Shown: positions 1 through 9,620, counted from the stretch's first letter. The stretch: 64,000 bases of DNA from Candidatus Solibacter sp. (GCA_025361425.1 JANYAH010000037.1:26970-90969), one strand, 5' to 3'. Program-made: numbers and translations. The notes: a model not told the origin generated them from the sequence alone.

Positions 1-1
1 C

Positions 2-1393
2 GGACACCAGATTATCGACCGCATCGCGGACTACCGTGCCACCGTGGCCGCCCGGCCCGTGATGGCGCAGACCCGGCCCGGCGAAATCAAAGCCGCCCTG
101 CCCGCCGACCCGCCGCAATCGCCCGAGCCCTTCGACGCCATCCTGGCCGATTTCGACCGCGTCGTCATGCCCGGCCTCTTCCACTGGCAGCATCCGAACT
201 TCTTCGGCTACTTCCCGGCCAACGGCGAACTCTCCAGCGTGCTCGGCGACTACCTCTCCACCGGGCTTGGCGTCCTCGGCCTCTCGTGGCAATCCAGTCC
301 CGCGCTCACCGAAATCGAAGAAGTGGTCACCGATTGGATGCGCCGCATGACCGGCCTCTCCGCGCAGTGGAGCGGCGTGATTCAGGACACCGCTTCCGCC
401 TGTACGCTGGTCGCGCTCATCTGCGCCCGCGAACGCGTCACCAATTTTGGGCTGAGCCGCGGCGGACTGCAAGCGGAATCGCAGCCGCTGGTGGTCTACA
501 CCTCGGCGCACAGCCACAGCTCCGTGGACAAGGCGGCACTGCTTGCCGGCTTCGGCCGCGAGAACGTCCGCCACATCCCCAACGACGAGCACTTTGCCCT
601 GCGCCCCGACGCGCTCGAAGAGGCCATCCGCGCAGATCTCGCAGCCGGGCGCAAACCCTGCGCCATCGTCGGCACCACCGGGACCACCGCCACCACCGCC
701 CTGGACCCCATCGCCGCCATGGCGCGGATTGCGCGCCAATACGGCCTCTGGCTGCACGTCGATGCCGCCATGGCCGGCTCCGCCATGGTGCTTCCCGAAT
801 GCCGCTGGATGTGGCAGGGAATCGAAGGCGCCGATTCACTGGTGCTCAATCCGCACAAGTGGCTGGGCGTGGCCTTCGATTGCTCGCTCTATTACGTGCG
901 CGACTCCGAGCACTTGATCCGCGTCATGTCCACCAGTCCCAGCTATCTGCGGACTGCCGACGACGATAAGGTGAAGAACCTGCGTAACTGGGGTCTGCCC
1001 CTGGGCCGACGCTTTCGCGCCTTGAAGCTCTGGTTCCTGATCCGCGAGCAGGGCGTCACCGGATTGCAGGCGCGCCTGCGCCGCGATCTGGCCAACGCAC
1101 AGTGGCTGCTCCACACAATCCTCCAGACGCCCAGTTGGCGCGTGCTGGCCCCGGTTGCGCTCCAGACTCTGTGCGTCAGGCACGAGCCTCCCGGGCTGAC
1201 CGGCGAGGCGCTCGACCTCCACACGCAGGCGTGGGCCGACCACATCAATCGCTCGGGCCAGGCGTACCTGACGACGGCAATGCTCGACGGACAGTGGATG
1301 GTCCGCGTCTCCATCGGCGCCCTGCTCACCGAACGCGAACATGTCGAGAGACTTTGGCAGTTGATGCGGACCGAGGCCGAAGGCGTGGCATAA
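2..1393 (+). CDS. PLP-dependent group II decarboxylase (5' truncated by window edge)
   Basis: Pyridoxal-phosphate decarboxylase of the aromatic amino acid/tyrosine decarboxylase type, cytosolic, releasing CO2 from an L-amino acid to give an amine. The frame is open from base 2 and already reads a typical N-terminal segment (GHQIIDRIADY), so the true start lies outside the window; a GTG at 44 would give 449 residues but cuts into that conserved segment. The PLP-binding lysine is in NPHKW (codon 857-859), preceded by the HVDAAMAGSA segment that carries the cofactor-ring aspartate. The substrate cannot be told from sequence. The gene ends 121 bases before fic and shares no visible operon with it. 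Confidence 0.9.
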   Translation, partial: GHQIIDRIADYRATVAARPVMAQTRPGEIKAALPADPPQSPEPFDAILADFDRVVMPGLFHWQHPNFFGYFPANGELSSVLGDYLSTGLGVLGLSWQSSPALTEIEEVVTDWMRRMTGLSAQWSGVIQDTASACTLVALICARERVTNFGLSRGGLQAESQPLVVYTSAHSHSSVDKAALLAGFGRENVRHIPNDEHFALRPDALEEAIRADLAAGRKPCAIVGTTGTTATTALDPIAAMARIARQYGLWLHVDAAMAGSAMVLPECRWMWQGIEGADSLVLNPHKWLGVAFDCSLYYVRDSEHLIRVMSTSPSYLRTADDDKVKNLRNWGLPLGRRFRALKLWFLIREQGVTGLQARLRRDLANAQWLLHTILQTPSWRVLAPVALQTLCVRHEPPGLTGEALDLHTQAWADHINRSGQAYLTTAMLDGQWMVRVSIGALLTEREHVERLWQLMRTEAEGVA

Positions 1394-1419
1394 GTTCGTC
1401 GGGGGCATCCCCCGCGTTA

Positions 1420-1514
1420 TGCGGTGATTATCCGCCACATTCTCCGCACATTTGCGGCGAAAGTTTGACTACTGCGGTGGATACCGCTTATAATCTCCGC
1501 AGGAGGCGCGGAGA
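1420..1514 (+). promoter_or_regulatory. Array of four GCGG/CCGC inverted repeats upstream of fic
   Basis: Four short inverted repeats built from the same half-site follow one another: GCGG-tgattat-CCGC (1421-1434), CCGCA-catt-TGCGG (1444-1457), GCGGT-ggat-ACCGC (1474-1487, inside the promoter spacer) and TCTCCGC-aggaggc-GCGGAGA (1494-1514), whose loop holds the Shine-Dalgarno AGGAGG and which ends one base before the ATG. The arrangement looks like an operator array, and the last repeat could also hide the ribosome site in a hairpin. Binding by the Fic protein's own C-terminal helix-turn-helix is an inference. Confidence 0.6.
1465..1494 (+). promoter_or_regulatory. Sigma70-type promoter of fic
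   Basis: TTGACT (1465-1470) and a perfect TATAAT (1489-1494) are separated by 18 bases. Transcription would begin near 1501, so the 5' leader would be only about 14 bases and would start almost at the AGGAGG ribosome site (1501-1506). The strong promoter combined with palindromes in the spacer suggests tight repression. Confidence 0.75.
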
Positions 1515-2615
1515 ATGTATATCCATGAACTTCAGGGCTGGCCCCGGTTTTACTCGCACCGGGAGCAGCTCGTCGAGCTTCTGGCTTCTGTGCGTCACCG
1601 GCAAGGCCGACTCGTTGGATATATGGAAGCCCTTGGTTTGAATCTCCAGCAGGAAGCAGCCCTGGAGACCCTTACTGCTGACGTTCTTAAGAGCAGCGAT
1701 ATCGAGGGAGAGAAGCTTGACGCCGAACAGGTCCGCTCATCAATTGCCCGGCGTCTGGGTATGGACATCGGCGCCCTCAGGCCCGCGGACCGCAACGTTG
1801 AGGGTGTCGTCGAAATGATGCTTGATGCCACGCGCCACTATGACCAGCCGCTCACTTTCGAACGCCTGTTCGCGTGGCATGCCTCGCTGTTTCCCACCGG
1901 CCGCAGTGGCATGACAAAGATCAGGGCAGGTGCCTGGCGAGACGACACCACAGGACCAATGCAGGTCGTGTCCGGTCCGATTGGAAAGGAGCACGTCCAT
2001 TTCAAAGCGCCAAGGGCAGATCGTCTCGAAGCCGAAATTCACGGATTCCTGGACTGGTTCGATACAGATTCCGGCATCGATCCTGTGTTGAAGGCCGGCA
2101 TGGCCCACCTCTGGTTCGTCACCATTCACCCTTTCGATGATGGGAACGGCCGGATCGCGCGCGCCATCGCAGACTTGGCTCTCGCGCGATCGGAGAACAG
2201 CCCGCAGCGTTTCTACAGCATGTCGGCGCAGATCCGGCAAGAGCGCACTGCCTATTACGACATTCTGGAGGAAACGCAGAAGGGGACGATGGACACCACG
2301 CCGTGGATGGTCTGGTTCCTCGGCTGCCTCGGGCGGGCCATCGACGGGGCCCAAACAACTTTGAGTGCAGTTCTTGCCAAGGCTCGCTTCTGGGAGCGCA
2401 TTCAGGGCATTCCTTTGAATGGTCGTCAGCGTCTCGTTCTGAACCGGCTGCTTGACGGCTTTGAGGGCAAGCTCACGACGTCGAAGTACGCGAAGCTCGC
2501 CAAATGCTCGCAGGACACGGCGCTTCGAGACATTCGGCCGCTCGTCGAACGTGGAATTCTCGTGCTCAATCCTCAAGGAGGGCGCAGTACGAGCTATGCT
2601 CTTACGCCAACATAG
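1515..2615 (+). CDS. Fic family protein with N-terminal inhibitory motif and C-terminal wHTH
   Basis: Fic-domain enzyme of the DUF4172-Fic type, expected to transfer AMP from ATP to a hydroxyl side chain of a target protein. The active-site motif HPFDDGNGRIARA begins at His205. An inhibitory motif of the form (S/T)xxxE(G/N) is present N-terminally as S60-S-D-I-E64-G65, which places it in the class whose inhibitory helix lies before the core. Residues about 310-365 look like a winged helix-turn-helix (TSKYAKLAKCSQDTALRDI), so the protein may bind DNA. ATG at 1515 follows AGGAGG by eight bases. No antitoxin gene adjoins it, as expected where inhibition is built in. The target protein is unknown. 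Confidence 0.93.
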   Translation: MYIHELQGWPRFYSHREQLVELLASVRHRQGRLVGYMEALGLNLQQEAALETLTADVLKSSDIEGEKLDAEQVRSSIARRLGMDIGALRPADRNVEGVVEMMLDATRHYDQPLTFERLFAWHASLFPTGRSGMTKIRAGAWRDDTTGPMQVVSGPIGKEHVHFKAPRADRLEAEIHGFLDWFDTDSGIDPVLKAGMAHLWFVTIHPFDDGNGRIARAIADLALARSENSPQRFYSMSAQIRQERTAYYDILEETQKGTMDTTPWMVWFLGCLGRAIDGAQTTLSAVLAKARFWERIQGIPLNGRQRLVLNRLLDGFEGKLTTSKYAKLAKCSQDTALRDIRPLVERGILVLNPQGGRSTSYALTPT

Positions 2616-2752
2616 CTGCGGCTGAATGGTCCAATTAACCGCAATCGCTGAAACTGCTACTCTCGCCTTCCATGGTTTTTGGTCGTGCTCTCAGGATCAG
2701 GCGAGAGAAATCCGCGGCCGCTGCCGCCGGAGGGCGGAAGACGCTTACTTAA

Positions 2753-2833
2753 CCCCGTTCCGGGGCTGTCCAATGTGCCCACGTGTTTACCCACGGCTGT
2801 GCGCCGTGGGCTACCATCTTTCGCCCTCCGGGC
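2753..2833. repeat. REP-like cluster of three stem-loops in the fic-GH2 gap
   Basis: Three short palindromes follow each other: CCCCG-ttc-CGGGG (2753-2765), CCCACGGC-tgtgc-GCCGTGGG (2790-2810) and GCCC-tcc-GGGC (2823-2833). No convincing gene is present in the 400-base gap 2616-3017; the short open frames here only translate the repeat. The pattern is that of dispersed intergenic palindromic repeats; copy number in the genome cannot be seen from this window. Confidence 0.55.
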
Positions 2834-3017
2834 TATTAACTTCCAGAACGATGCCGCGCACGGGGAGTGCCGTCGCGGGCTGTAGTGCCAGGGCATAGAC
2901 CTGCACTTGTACCGTGCATGATCAGCACGGCGTTGGTCACGTTGCGGCAGCGTTTCGCCGGGAGGCCTGTCCCACCGCAGCATCCGAAAGGCGCTAATGT
3001 GATGCTTCGGGTCGATT

Positions 3018-5501
3018 ATGCGAAACTTCTCCCGCTCTTGCCTCACAGCTACGTCATTGCTGCTGGCTCTGGCCGGCGTCTCGGCGGCAGCTTCCACGGA
3101 AATCAAGATTGGCGCGGACCGGCGCATCCGCATAAATAACGACTGGCGCTTCTTCAAAGGGGAAGCCGTTGGCGCGGAGCAGACCGCGTTCAGCGACGCT
3201 GCCTGGCGTCCGCTGGACCTGCCCCACGATTGGGCTATTGAGGGTCCGTTCGACCGTAAGTTTAGTCCGCAAAGTGGCGCACTGCCCTTCTTCGGCGTCG
3301 CTTGGTATCGCAAGCGCTTCACGCTGCCGGCCAGCGCCAAAGGTAAGTATTTCAGCGTCCAGTTCGATGGCGCCATGTCCAACTCCACCGTCTGGATGAA
3401 CGGCCAGAAGGTGGGCGGACGCCCCTACGGCTACGAGAGCTTCGCGCTCGATCTCACGCCCTACATCAAGTTTGGCGAGGACAACGTGCTGGCCGTGCGG
3501 CTGGCGCCGGAGGACCAATCCTCGCGCTGGTATCCGGGCGCCGGCATCTACCGCAACGTCTGGCTGAACGTCACCGGAGCCGTACGCGTCGCGCAATGGG
3601 GCGCCTACATCACCACGCCGTCCGTGACCGATGCCAAAGCGACAGTCGTCATCCGTACCGAAGTGGAGAATAAGGGTACACAGCAAGCGCGCGTCACGCT
3701 CGAAACCGCCATCCTCGATGCGGCGGGAAAACAGGTCGGCCGTGCGACCAATGACGTCATCATCCCCGCCGGCGGCAAGCAGACCGTGCAGGCCAGCATC
3801 GACGTCGCCGGCCCGCATCGCTGGGATCTCGATACTCCGTACCTCTACAGTGCAACCAGCACTATCCGCGAAGGCGCCCGCCAGTCAGACCGTTACGTGA
3901 CCCCGTTCGGCATACGCACCATCGAGTACTCCAAGGACAAGGGCTTCCTGCTCAACGGCCATCAGCGCCGCTTCAACGGCGTCTGCATGCACCACGACCT
4001 GGGAGCGCTGGGCGCCGCCATCAATCGCCGCGCGCTGGAGCGGCAGTTGGAGATCATGAAATCGGCGGGCGTGAACGCCATCCGCACCAGCCACAATCCG
4101 CCGGCGCCGGAACTGCTCGAACTCACCGACCGCATGGGCTTGCTGGTGATGGACGAGGCCTTCGACATGTGGGAGATCCCCAAAATTCGCAACGGGCTTT
4201 CCAAATACTGGAAGGAATGGTACGAGGCCGACCTGCGCGAATTCATCCGCCGCGACCGCAATCACCCGAGCGTAGTGCTGTGGAGCATCGGCAACGAGAT
4301 CCCCGAGCAGGGCCGCGCCAATGGCGGCCAGCTTGCCCAGCGGCTCACCAATATCGTCCACGAAGAAGACCGCACCCGCCCCACCACGGCGGGCTTTAAC
4401 GACGACACCGGCGCCATTAAGAACGAGCTGGCCTCCGCGGTGGATATCCCGGCCTTCAATTACAAGCCTGGCAAATACGCCCAGATTCTCAAGGATCACT
4501 CCAACTGGATTATTTTCGCTTCCGAGACTTCGTCCGCCGTCAGTTCGCGCGGCGTTTACCACTTGCCTATCGAGAAGTACCAGAAGCATGCGTCGCTACA
4601 ACTCACCAGCTACGACGTGATTGCGCCGCCGTGGGCCTACATCCCCGATGTCGAGTTCGACGCGCAGGAGAAAAACCCCAACGTCCTGGGCGAATTCGTC
4701 TGGACCGGTTTTGACTACCTCGGCGAGCCCACGCCTTACTTCAATGGCCGGGGCGGCAACGACGCCGACTGGCCCTCGCGCAGTTCCTACTTCGGGATTG
4801 TGGACCTCGCCGGCTTCCCGAAGGATCGTTTCTACCTCTACCAGAGCCACTGGACCAGCAAGCCGATGGTCCACCTGCTGCCGCACTGGAACTGGGCTGG
4901 AATGGAAGGCAAGGCGATTCCGGTGATGTGCTACACCAACGTCGAAGAGGTGGAGCTGTTCGTGAACGGCAAATCGCTGGGGCGGAAGAAGCGCTTCTCC
5001 GAACCGGTGGAACTGCCGGTGGGCAACAACGCCGGCGTGAACGGAAAATTCCAATCCAAGTACCGCCTGATGTGGCAGGTGCCTTACGCACCGGGCACGT
5101 TGAAAGCCGTGGCCTACCAGGGGGGCACCCGCATCGCCACCACTGAAATCAAGACCGCCGGCGCGCCCGCGCGAGTGGTGCTGGTGCCGGACCGGGCGGC
5201 CATCGCGGCCGATGGCGACGACCTCTCGTTTGTCACCGTGCGCGTGGAGGACAAGGACGGCAACTTCTGCCCCACCGCCGACAACCTGGTGAAATTCAAA
5301 CTTGAAGGTCCGGCCAAAATCGCCGGCGTGGACAACGGCAACCCCGCCACCGTGGAGCCCTTCCAGGCGGACTATCGCAAGGCGTTCAACGGACTGGCGC
5401 TCTTGATTGTGCGCAGCCAACACGGCAAGGCAGGACGCGTGAAGATCACCGCCACCGGCGACGGCCTGCGCGCGGGCGAGACCACGGTCACCACGAAATA
5501 A
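3018..5501 (+). CDS. Secreted glycoside hydrolase family 2 (beta-galactosidase-like)
   Basis: Exported retaining glycosidase of family GH2, 827 residues. A Sec signal peptide covers about residues 1-25 (hydrophobic core then VSAAAS). Order of domains: sugar-binding jelly roll (about 30-200), immunoglobulin-like (200-310), TIM barrel (310-610) and a C-terminal DUF4982/Ig-like part. The acid/base is Glu427 in WSIGNE and the nucleophile is probably Glu503 in ASETSS; the RTSHNPP motif typical of the family precedes them. Substrate may be a beta-galactoside or another plant or exopolysaccharide linkage, which the sequence does not decide. It stands alone, 38 bases before an ABC transporter gene. 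Confidence 0.92.
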   Translation: MRNFSRSCLTATSLLLALAGVSAAASTEIKIGADRRIRINNDWRFFKGEAVGAEQTAFSDAAWRPLDLPHDWAIEGPFDRKFSPQSGALPFFGVAWYRKRFTLPASAKGKYFSVQFDGAMSNSTVWMNGQKVGGRPYGYESFALDLTPYIKFGEDNVLAVRLAPEDQSSRWYPGAGIYRNVWLNVTGAVRVAQWGAYITTPSVTDAKATVVIRTEVENKGTQQARVTLETAILDAAGKQVGRATNDVIIPAGGKQTVQASIDVAGPHRWDLDTPYLYSATSTIREGARQSDRYVTPFGIRTIEYSKDKGFLLNGHQRRFNGVCMHHDLGALGAAINRRALERQLEIMKSAGVNAIRTSHNPPAPELLELTDRMGLLVMDEAFDMWEIPKIRNGLSKYWKEWYEADLREFIRRDRNHPSVVLWSIGNEIPEQGRANGGQLAQRLTNIVHEEDRTRPTTAGFNDDTGAIKNELASAVDIPAFNYKPGKYAQILKDHSNWIIFASETSSAVSSRGVYHLPIEKYQKHASLQLTSYDVIAPPWAYIPDVEFDAQEKNPNVLGEFVWTGFDYLGEPTPYFNGRGGNDADWPSRSSYFGIVDLAGFPKDRFYLYQSHWTSKPMVHLLPHWNWAGMEGKAIPVMCYTNVEEVELFVNGKSLGRKKRFSEPVELPVGNNAGVNGKFQSKYRLMWQVPYAPGTLKAVAYQGGTRIATTEIKTAGAPARVVLVPDRAAIAADGDDLSFVTVRVEDKDGNFCPTADNLVKFKLEGPAKIAGVDNGNPATVEPFQADYRKAFNGLALLIVRSQHGKAGRVKITATGDGLRAGETTVTTK

Positions 5502-5539
5502 TCGCACCGGCCCCCGCCTGCTACCATCGGCCTGTAGCT

Positions 5540-7429
5540 ATGGCTCAAAACGCGGACAATCTGGGCACGTGGAAAGTTCTGCTCCAACTGGCGCGGCCCT
5601 ACAGGAAACGATTCATCCTGATCGCCATCCTGGCGCTCTTGGGAACGGGCGCCAATCTTCTCCAGCCGCTGATTTACCGCGTAGCCATCAACGACGTCGC
5701 TGGGTTGTTCGTGGATCGCGTCGAAGAGAAAGCCGGCCCCCCCGTTGCCCCCCGCGAGGCGCAACCATCGCAGATCGATGAGCAGAAATTGGACCGGCTG
5801 GAAAAAACCCAACTGCCCCATCAACCCAACTACGTCGCGCCACGCACTCGAGCGCAGGCCGTGGTCACCTTGCTGTGGGCTGTCGGGCTACTCTTTGCCA
5901 TCAGCGTGGTCGGCTACTTTCTTTCCCTGGCTGCCGACCTGCAGAGCACGGCGGTGGCCTGCTCCATTGAGTCGAACCTCATCCAGGCCACCTTCGGGCA
6001 CGTATTGCGCCTGCCGCTCTCTTTCTTCAACCGGCGGGCCAGCGGCGGACTCGCCAGGCGCATCGATCAATCCGACCAGGTGGCGCCCATCGTTTCGGCC
6101 GTGGCGCGGCAGATTGTCCCGGAAGTGCTGAGCATCGTGGGAATCTGCGCCATCATGCTGACCCAAAGCTGGAGGCTCACCGTGGCGGCCCTGGCAATCC
6201 TGCCGATTTATCTGGTCATCACGCGGCACGCGGCGCGCCGCCTGGAATCCGGCATGGCGGAGTATTACGTCATGTGGGAGAACGTCTCCGTGCGCATTAA
6301 CGACGCCCTCGCCGCTATCAAGACCGTCAAGCTGTCGGGCGCCGAAACCCGCGAGGGGAACTGCCTCCAGGCCGCTTCCCAGGCCGCTTACAGCGATTAT
6401 CTGGATCGCGCACGCCTCGGCAACCGCTACCTGTTCCTGCAAAGCGCCCTCAGCCACTTCAGCAAGGCCCTGGTGCTGGGATACGGCGGTTGGATGGTCT
6501 TGGACCGGCGGCTCACGCCTGGCGACGTGGTCATGTTCGTGGCTTATTTGGACCGCATCTACGATCCGATTGACTCGCTGAGCAGCATCGCGGTCAATCT
6601 GCAACAACACATGGCCTCCCTGCATCGCGCCGTCCGCTTGTTGCACACCCACCCCACGGAAATGTCCGGAGCCGAATTGCTGCCCGGCCCCGGCCGAATC
6701 GAGTTCCGCCAAGTCGCCTTTAGCTACGGGCCGCAACGCGAGGTGCTGCGCGGCGTGACGTTCACCGCGGAAGCCGGCAAGGTCACCGCCATTACGGGGC
6801 CATCCGGCGCCGGAAAAACTACCGCCGTGGACCTGCTCCTCAAACTCTGGGAACCCGGCACCGGCGAGATTTGGATTGACGGACAGTGCCTCTCCCAACT
6901 GGACCCGTCTTCGGTGCGCCGCGCCATCGGCATGGTTGCCTCCGATGGCGCCGTTTTCCGCGGAACGCTGGCGGAAAACATCCGCTACAAACGGCCCGGT
7001 GCGACCGACGAACAAGCCCGCGACGCCGCCCTAGCCGCGGGCCTCGGCGATCTCCTCGAGCGGCTTCCGCAAGGGCTCGGCACCGAAATCGGAGAGCGTG
7101 GCGTGGGCTTGTCGGTGGGAGAACGGCAGCGCCTGCAGATCGCGCGCATCCTGGTGGATCAGCCGCAAATCCTGGTTTTGGACGAAGCCACGGCCAATCT
7201 GGACTATGCCACCGAAGAGGAAGTCAAAAAGTCGCTCAGCGGCCTCGCCTACCGGCCCACCACCCTGGTGATCGCCCACCGCTACTCCATGGTTAAGAAC
7301 GCGGACTACGTGATTGTGATGGATCAGGGCCGAATCGTGGAGCAAGGAACGCCCGATCAACTCATCGCAGCGCGCGGTTGGTTCGCCCATCTTGCCATGC
7401 AATCCGCCCCGGACGTACCGGTCGCTTGA
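5540..7429 (+). CDS. ABC exporter, fused membrane and ATPase domains (MsbA/ABCB type)
   Basis: Half-size ABC exporter of 629 residues. Residues about 20-340 form the six-helix membrane domain; an unusually long, Pro/Gln-rich segment of roughly 55 residues separates helix 1 from helix 2 and should lie outside the membrane. The ATPase domain (about 370-610) has Walker A GPSGAGKTT, signature LSVGERQ in place of the usual LSGGQ, Walker B ILVLDEAT and the H-loop histidine in IAHR. The cargo is unknown; lipids, peptides or drugs are all possible for the family. It is convergent with the following minus-strand gene. Confidence 0.9.
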   Translation: MAQNADNLGTWKVLLQLARPYRKRFILIAILALLGTGANLLQPLIYRVAINDVAGLFVDRVEEKAGPPVAPREAQPSQIDEQKLDRLEKTQLPHQPNYVAPRTRAQAVVTLLWAVGLLFAISVVGYFLSLAADLQSTAVACSIESNLIQATFGHVLRLPLSFFNRRASGGLARRIDQSDQVAPIVSAVARQIVPEVLSIVGICAIMLTQSWRLTVAALAILPIYLVITRHAARRLESGMAEYYVMWENVSVRINDALAAIKTVKLSGAETREGNCLQAASQAAYSDYLDRARLGNRYLFLQSALSHFSKALVLGYGGWMVLDRRLTPGDVVMFVAYLDRIYDPIDSLSSIAVNLQQHMASLHRAVRLLHTHPTEMSGAELLPGPGRIEFRQVAFSYGPQREVLRGVTFTAEAGKVTAITGPSGAGKTTAVDLLLKLWEPGTGEIWIDGQCLSQLDPSSVRRAIGMVASDGAVFRGTLAENIRYKRPGATDEQARDAALAAGLGDLLERLPQGLGTEIGERGVGLSVGERQRLQIARILVDQPQILVLDEATANLDYATEEEVKKSLSGLAYRPTTLVIAHRYSMVKNADYVIVMDQGRIVEQGTPDQLIAARGWFAHLAMQSAPDVPVA

Positions 7430-7535
7430 CTCGCCGGCGCCAGCCTGGTGGTGGCAGCGGCGGGGTTTTACCTACGCGTTCTCCGCGCTTCCAATGCCTC
7501 CGCTGCGGTGAATGGCCTTCGTCAAGCGAGGCTCA

Positions 7536-9023
7536 CTACCTGCGATCCCAAAAGATGGTGCAGCCCTCCAGGTCCACGTGCTGTTTGTAGAGAGTCTTCA
7601 ACCCGTAGTCGGCGATTTCCTCGTCGTCACAACCGTAGGCCGTCGCGAACATCCCCGATTGCACCTGCCGTTTGACTGCGGCTTGGTTGAGGATGTGCAT
7701 CAGCGCCGCCTCGGCCGGCGGCAGGTTCACCAGGTGGGTGTAGGACAATTCGTAGCCCGCGGGCGGCGTGCGCCGCGTCAGGAAATAGAGCTGCTCCACG
7801 GCGAAAATGGGGGCGTTCGGCGGCGTCACGCGATCCACCTTTGCCGCCAGGCGTTGGTACGTGCTCCAGGTGTCCAAATCGCGGCGTTCGTACAGCGTTC
7901 TACCCAACCCCAACGCAAAAAGCACCGCGACCGCCAGCACCGGCCATAACGGGCGACTCGCCTCGAACGCGCGGGAAAGGGCGAACAACCCGGCCACGGC
8001 CAGTATCGCCAAAAACGGCACGGTCAGCAGGAAGTATCGCGCGAAGGTGGGATGGGCGCGGCCAACCTCCGCCGATAGAGCCGCCGCCAGCCAAGCGCAC
8101 AGGTAAAACTCCGCCTTCAAAGCATGCGGCCAAGCGCTCTGGCGCACCACGTACAGCAGGCCGCCCAGCGCCAGCAGCCCCAGGATCAGAGCCTGACCGT
8201 TATCGATCCAGGAGGTCAGGATCTCCAGGTCGTGGCGCGTCGTCTCCGGCCAGTACAGCCTGCGAAAGAATGCGTGATATCGAAACAGGTTGAACCACGC
8301 CTGCCGGGGTCCCCGGGCAAATAACCAGAACACCGGCGCGAAGGGCAGCGACACCCCAAGGGCGAACGCCACGAATGTTTTCCGCCGGCGGCCGACGCGG
8401 TTGTAGAACAACATCCAAAGCAACAGCACCGGGGCGGCGGCGGCCGAAAGAAGTGACGACGCGGCGGCAACCCCGGCACAGAAGCCCGCCCCGGCGGACG
8501 GCAGCCACCGGTCCCCATCCACCGCGCGTACCGCCAGCCGGAACCCGGCGGCCAGCCCAAACAGGCAGATGCCATACGCCTGGAGGGGGCCATACACGAA
8601 CACCATTCCATTCAGCCCGATGCCGAGTGCCGCGACAAGCGCTCCCGCCGCGCGCCATCCCCGAACCGGGAACCGGCGCAACACATAATCCGCGGTCAGC
8701 AGCACCGCACCGATGGTGAACAGCGCCGCCAGCAGGTGCGGCACCCGCCAGTTCGCGCCCAGGAGGCGCATCCACCCGGCGTTCCAATAAGCGTTTAGCG
8801 GCGTCTGCGGGAAGCAGAAATCGATGTATGGCGTTCTGCCGGCCGCGATCAGTTGCGCCGCCAGCAGATGATAACCTTCATCCCCCGTGAAGGCCCAAGT
8901 CTCCGCGTATACCAGAAAAACCGCGGCGTACAGCAACAGCACCCCATAGAGCCACAAGTGGGAAGCGCCGCGGGTTTCGGCGTTCCCGGAAGAAGAGGAG
9001 TCCACTAACAGGCATTGTGCCAC
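7536..9023 (-). CDS. Multi-pass membrane protein, GT-C glycosyltransferase-like
   Basis: About ten to twelve hydrophobic segments over 495 residues, with an acidic pair in the first external loop (FTGDEGYH), the arrangement of lipid-linked-sugar glycosyltransferases of the GT-C fold (ArnT/PMT relatives). A soluble tail of about 130 residues ends the protein. The role would be transfer of a sugar from a polyprenyl carrier at the outer face of the inner membrane, but donor and acceptor are unknown. The GTG start at 9023 lies 12 bases after the TIR gene stop on the same strand, so co-transcription with the HU-like/TIR pair is possible. Confidence 0.65.
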   Translation of the reverse strand: MAQCLLVDSSSSGNAETRGASHLWLYGVLLLYAAVFLVYAETWAFTGDEGYHLLAAQLIAAGRTPYIDFCFPQTPLNAYWNAGWMRLLGANWRVPHLLAALFTIGAVLLTADYVLRRFPVRGWRAAGALVAALGIGLNGMVFVYGPLQAYGICLFGLAAGFRLAVRAVDGDRWLPSAGAGFCAGVAAASSLLSAAAAPVLLLWMLFYNRVGRRRKTFVAFALGVSLPFAPVFWLFARGPRQAWFNLFRYHAFFRRLYWPETTRHDLEILTSWIDNGQALILGLLALGGLLYVVRQSAWPHALKAEFYLCAWLAAALSAEVGRAHPTFARYFLLTVPFLAILAVAGLFALSRAFEASRPLWPVLAVAVLFALGLGRTLYERRDLDTWSTYQRLAAKVDRVTPPNAPIFAVEQLYFLTRRTPPAGYELSYTHLVNLPPAEAALMHILNQAAVKRQVQSGMFATAYGCDDEEIADYGLKTLYKQHVDLEGCTIFWDRR

Positions 9024-9035
9024 AGGCTGGCCCGG

Positions 9036-9620
9036 TTACTCCGCCAGCAGCGCCGGCGCGGGCCGCCGCCGATCCACTTCCCGCCGCAGCATGGTCAGCA
9101 GCCGCTCCATTCCGGCATCCCAATCCGGAAATAGGTCGATGTATTGCAGCTCATGCTGGATGGTTCGCGGCACCGCGCACTCATCCAGCCGGACTGGAAC
9201 GATGTAGATCTCATCCAGGGGCACCTGCCGCGCGCAATCGAGCGCGTAGCGGATTTCCGACTGGAAACCACCCTTTTTGCGCACCGACTTCCCCGAAAAA
9301 CAAGCTACAAAAAAGTCTGAGCCCTCGATCGCCGCCTGAATCGCTCGCGGCCAGTTCTGCCCGGCCAGCAGTTTCCGCACGTCCATCCAGGGACTGAACC
9401 CAGCCTGGTTCAGAACTTCGTACAGCCGCCTGGCGAGCTCTTCGTCCTCCTTAGCGTAGGCGATGAAGACCTGCGGCAGTGCCCGCGGTACAAAGCGGAA
9501 TCCCCGGCGTGCGTCGGGGTAGAAGATGCCTAACCCGTCGATCTCCACCGTCTTTCCCTCCGTCACCCCGCGCAGCACGATGCGTGCCACCTGTTGGCAG
9601 GAATCGCAGCATTTAGGCAC
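9036..9620 (-). CDS. TIR-domain protein with short HU-like N-terminal segment
   Basis: Predicted 194-residue protein starting at GTG 9620, whose first bases overlap the stop of the HU-like gene (translational coupling). Residues 50-180 are a TIR domain: strand A reads VFIAYAKEDEE, followed by GFSPWMD and the WPRAIQAAI helix. Glu122 (in QSEIRYAL) aligns with the catalytic glutamate of NAD-cleaving TIR domains, so NADase activity is plausible. Residues 1-48 carry CxxC (C5, C8) and a stretch GVTEGKTVEIDGLGIF that resembles the beta part of HU proteins. A longer reading from 9806 is possible but would translate the HU-like gene out of frame. No ThsA or other known partner lies nearby. Confidence 0.75.
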   Translation of the reverse strand: MPKCCDSCQQVARIVLRGVTEGKTVEIDGLGIFYPDARRGFRFVPRALPQVFIAYAKEDEELARRLYEVLNQAGFSPWMDVRKLLAGQNWPRAIQAAIEGSDFFVACFSGKSVRKKGGFQSEIRYALDCARQVPLDEIYIVPVRLDECAVPRTIQHELQYIDLFPDWDAGMERLLTMLRREVDRRRPAPALLAE

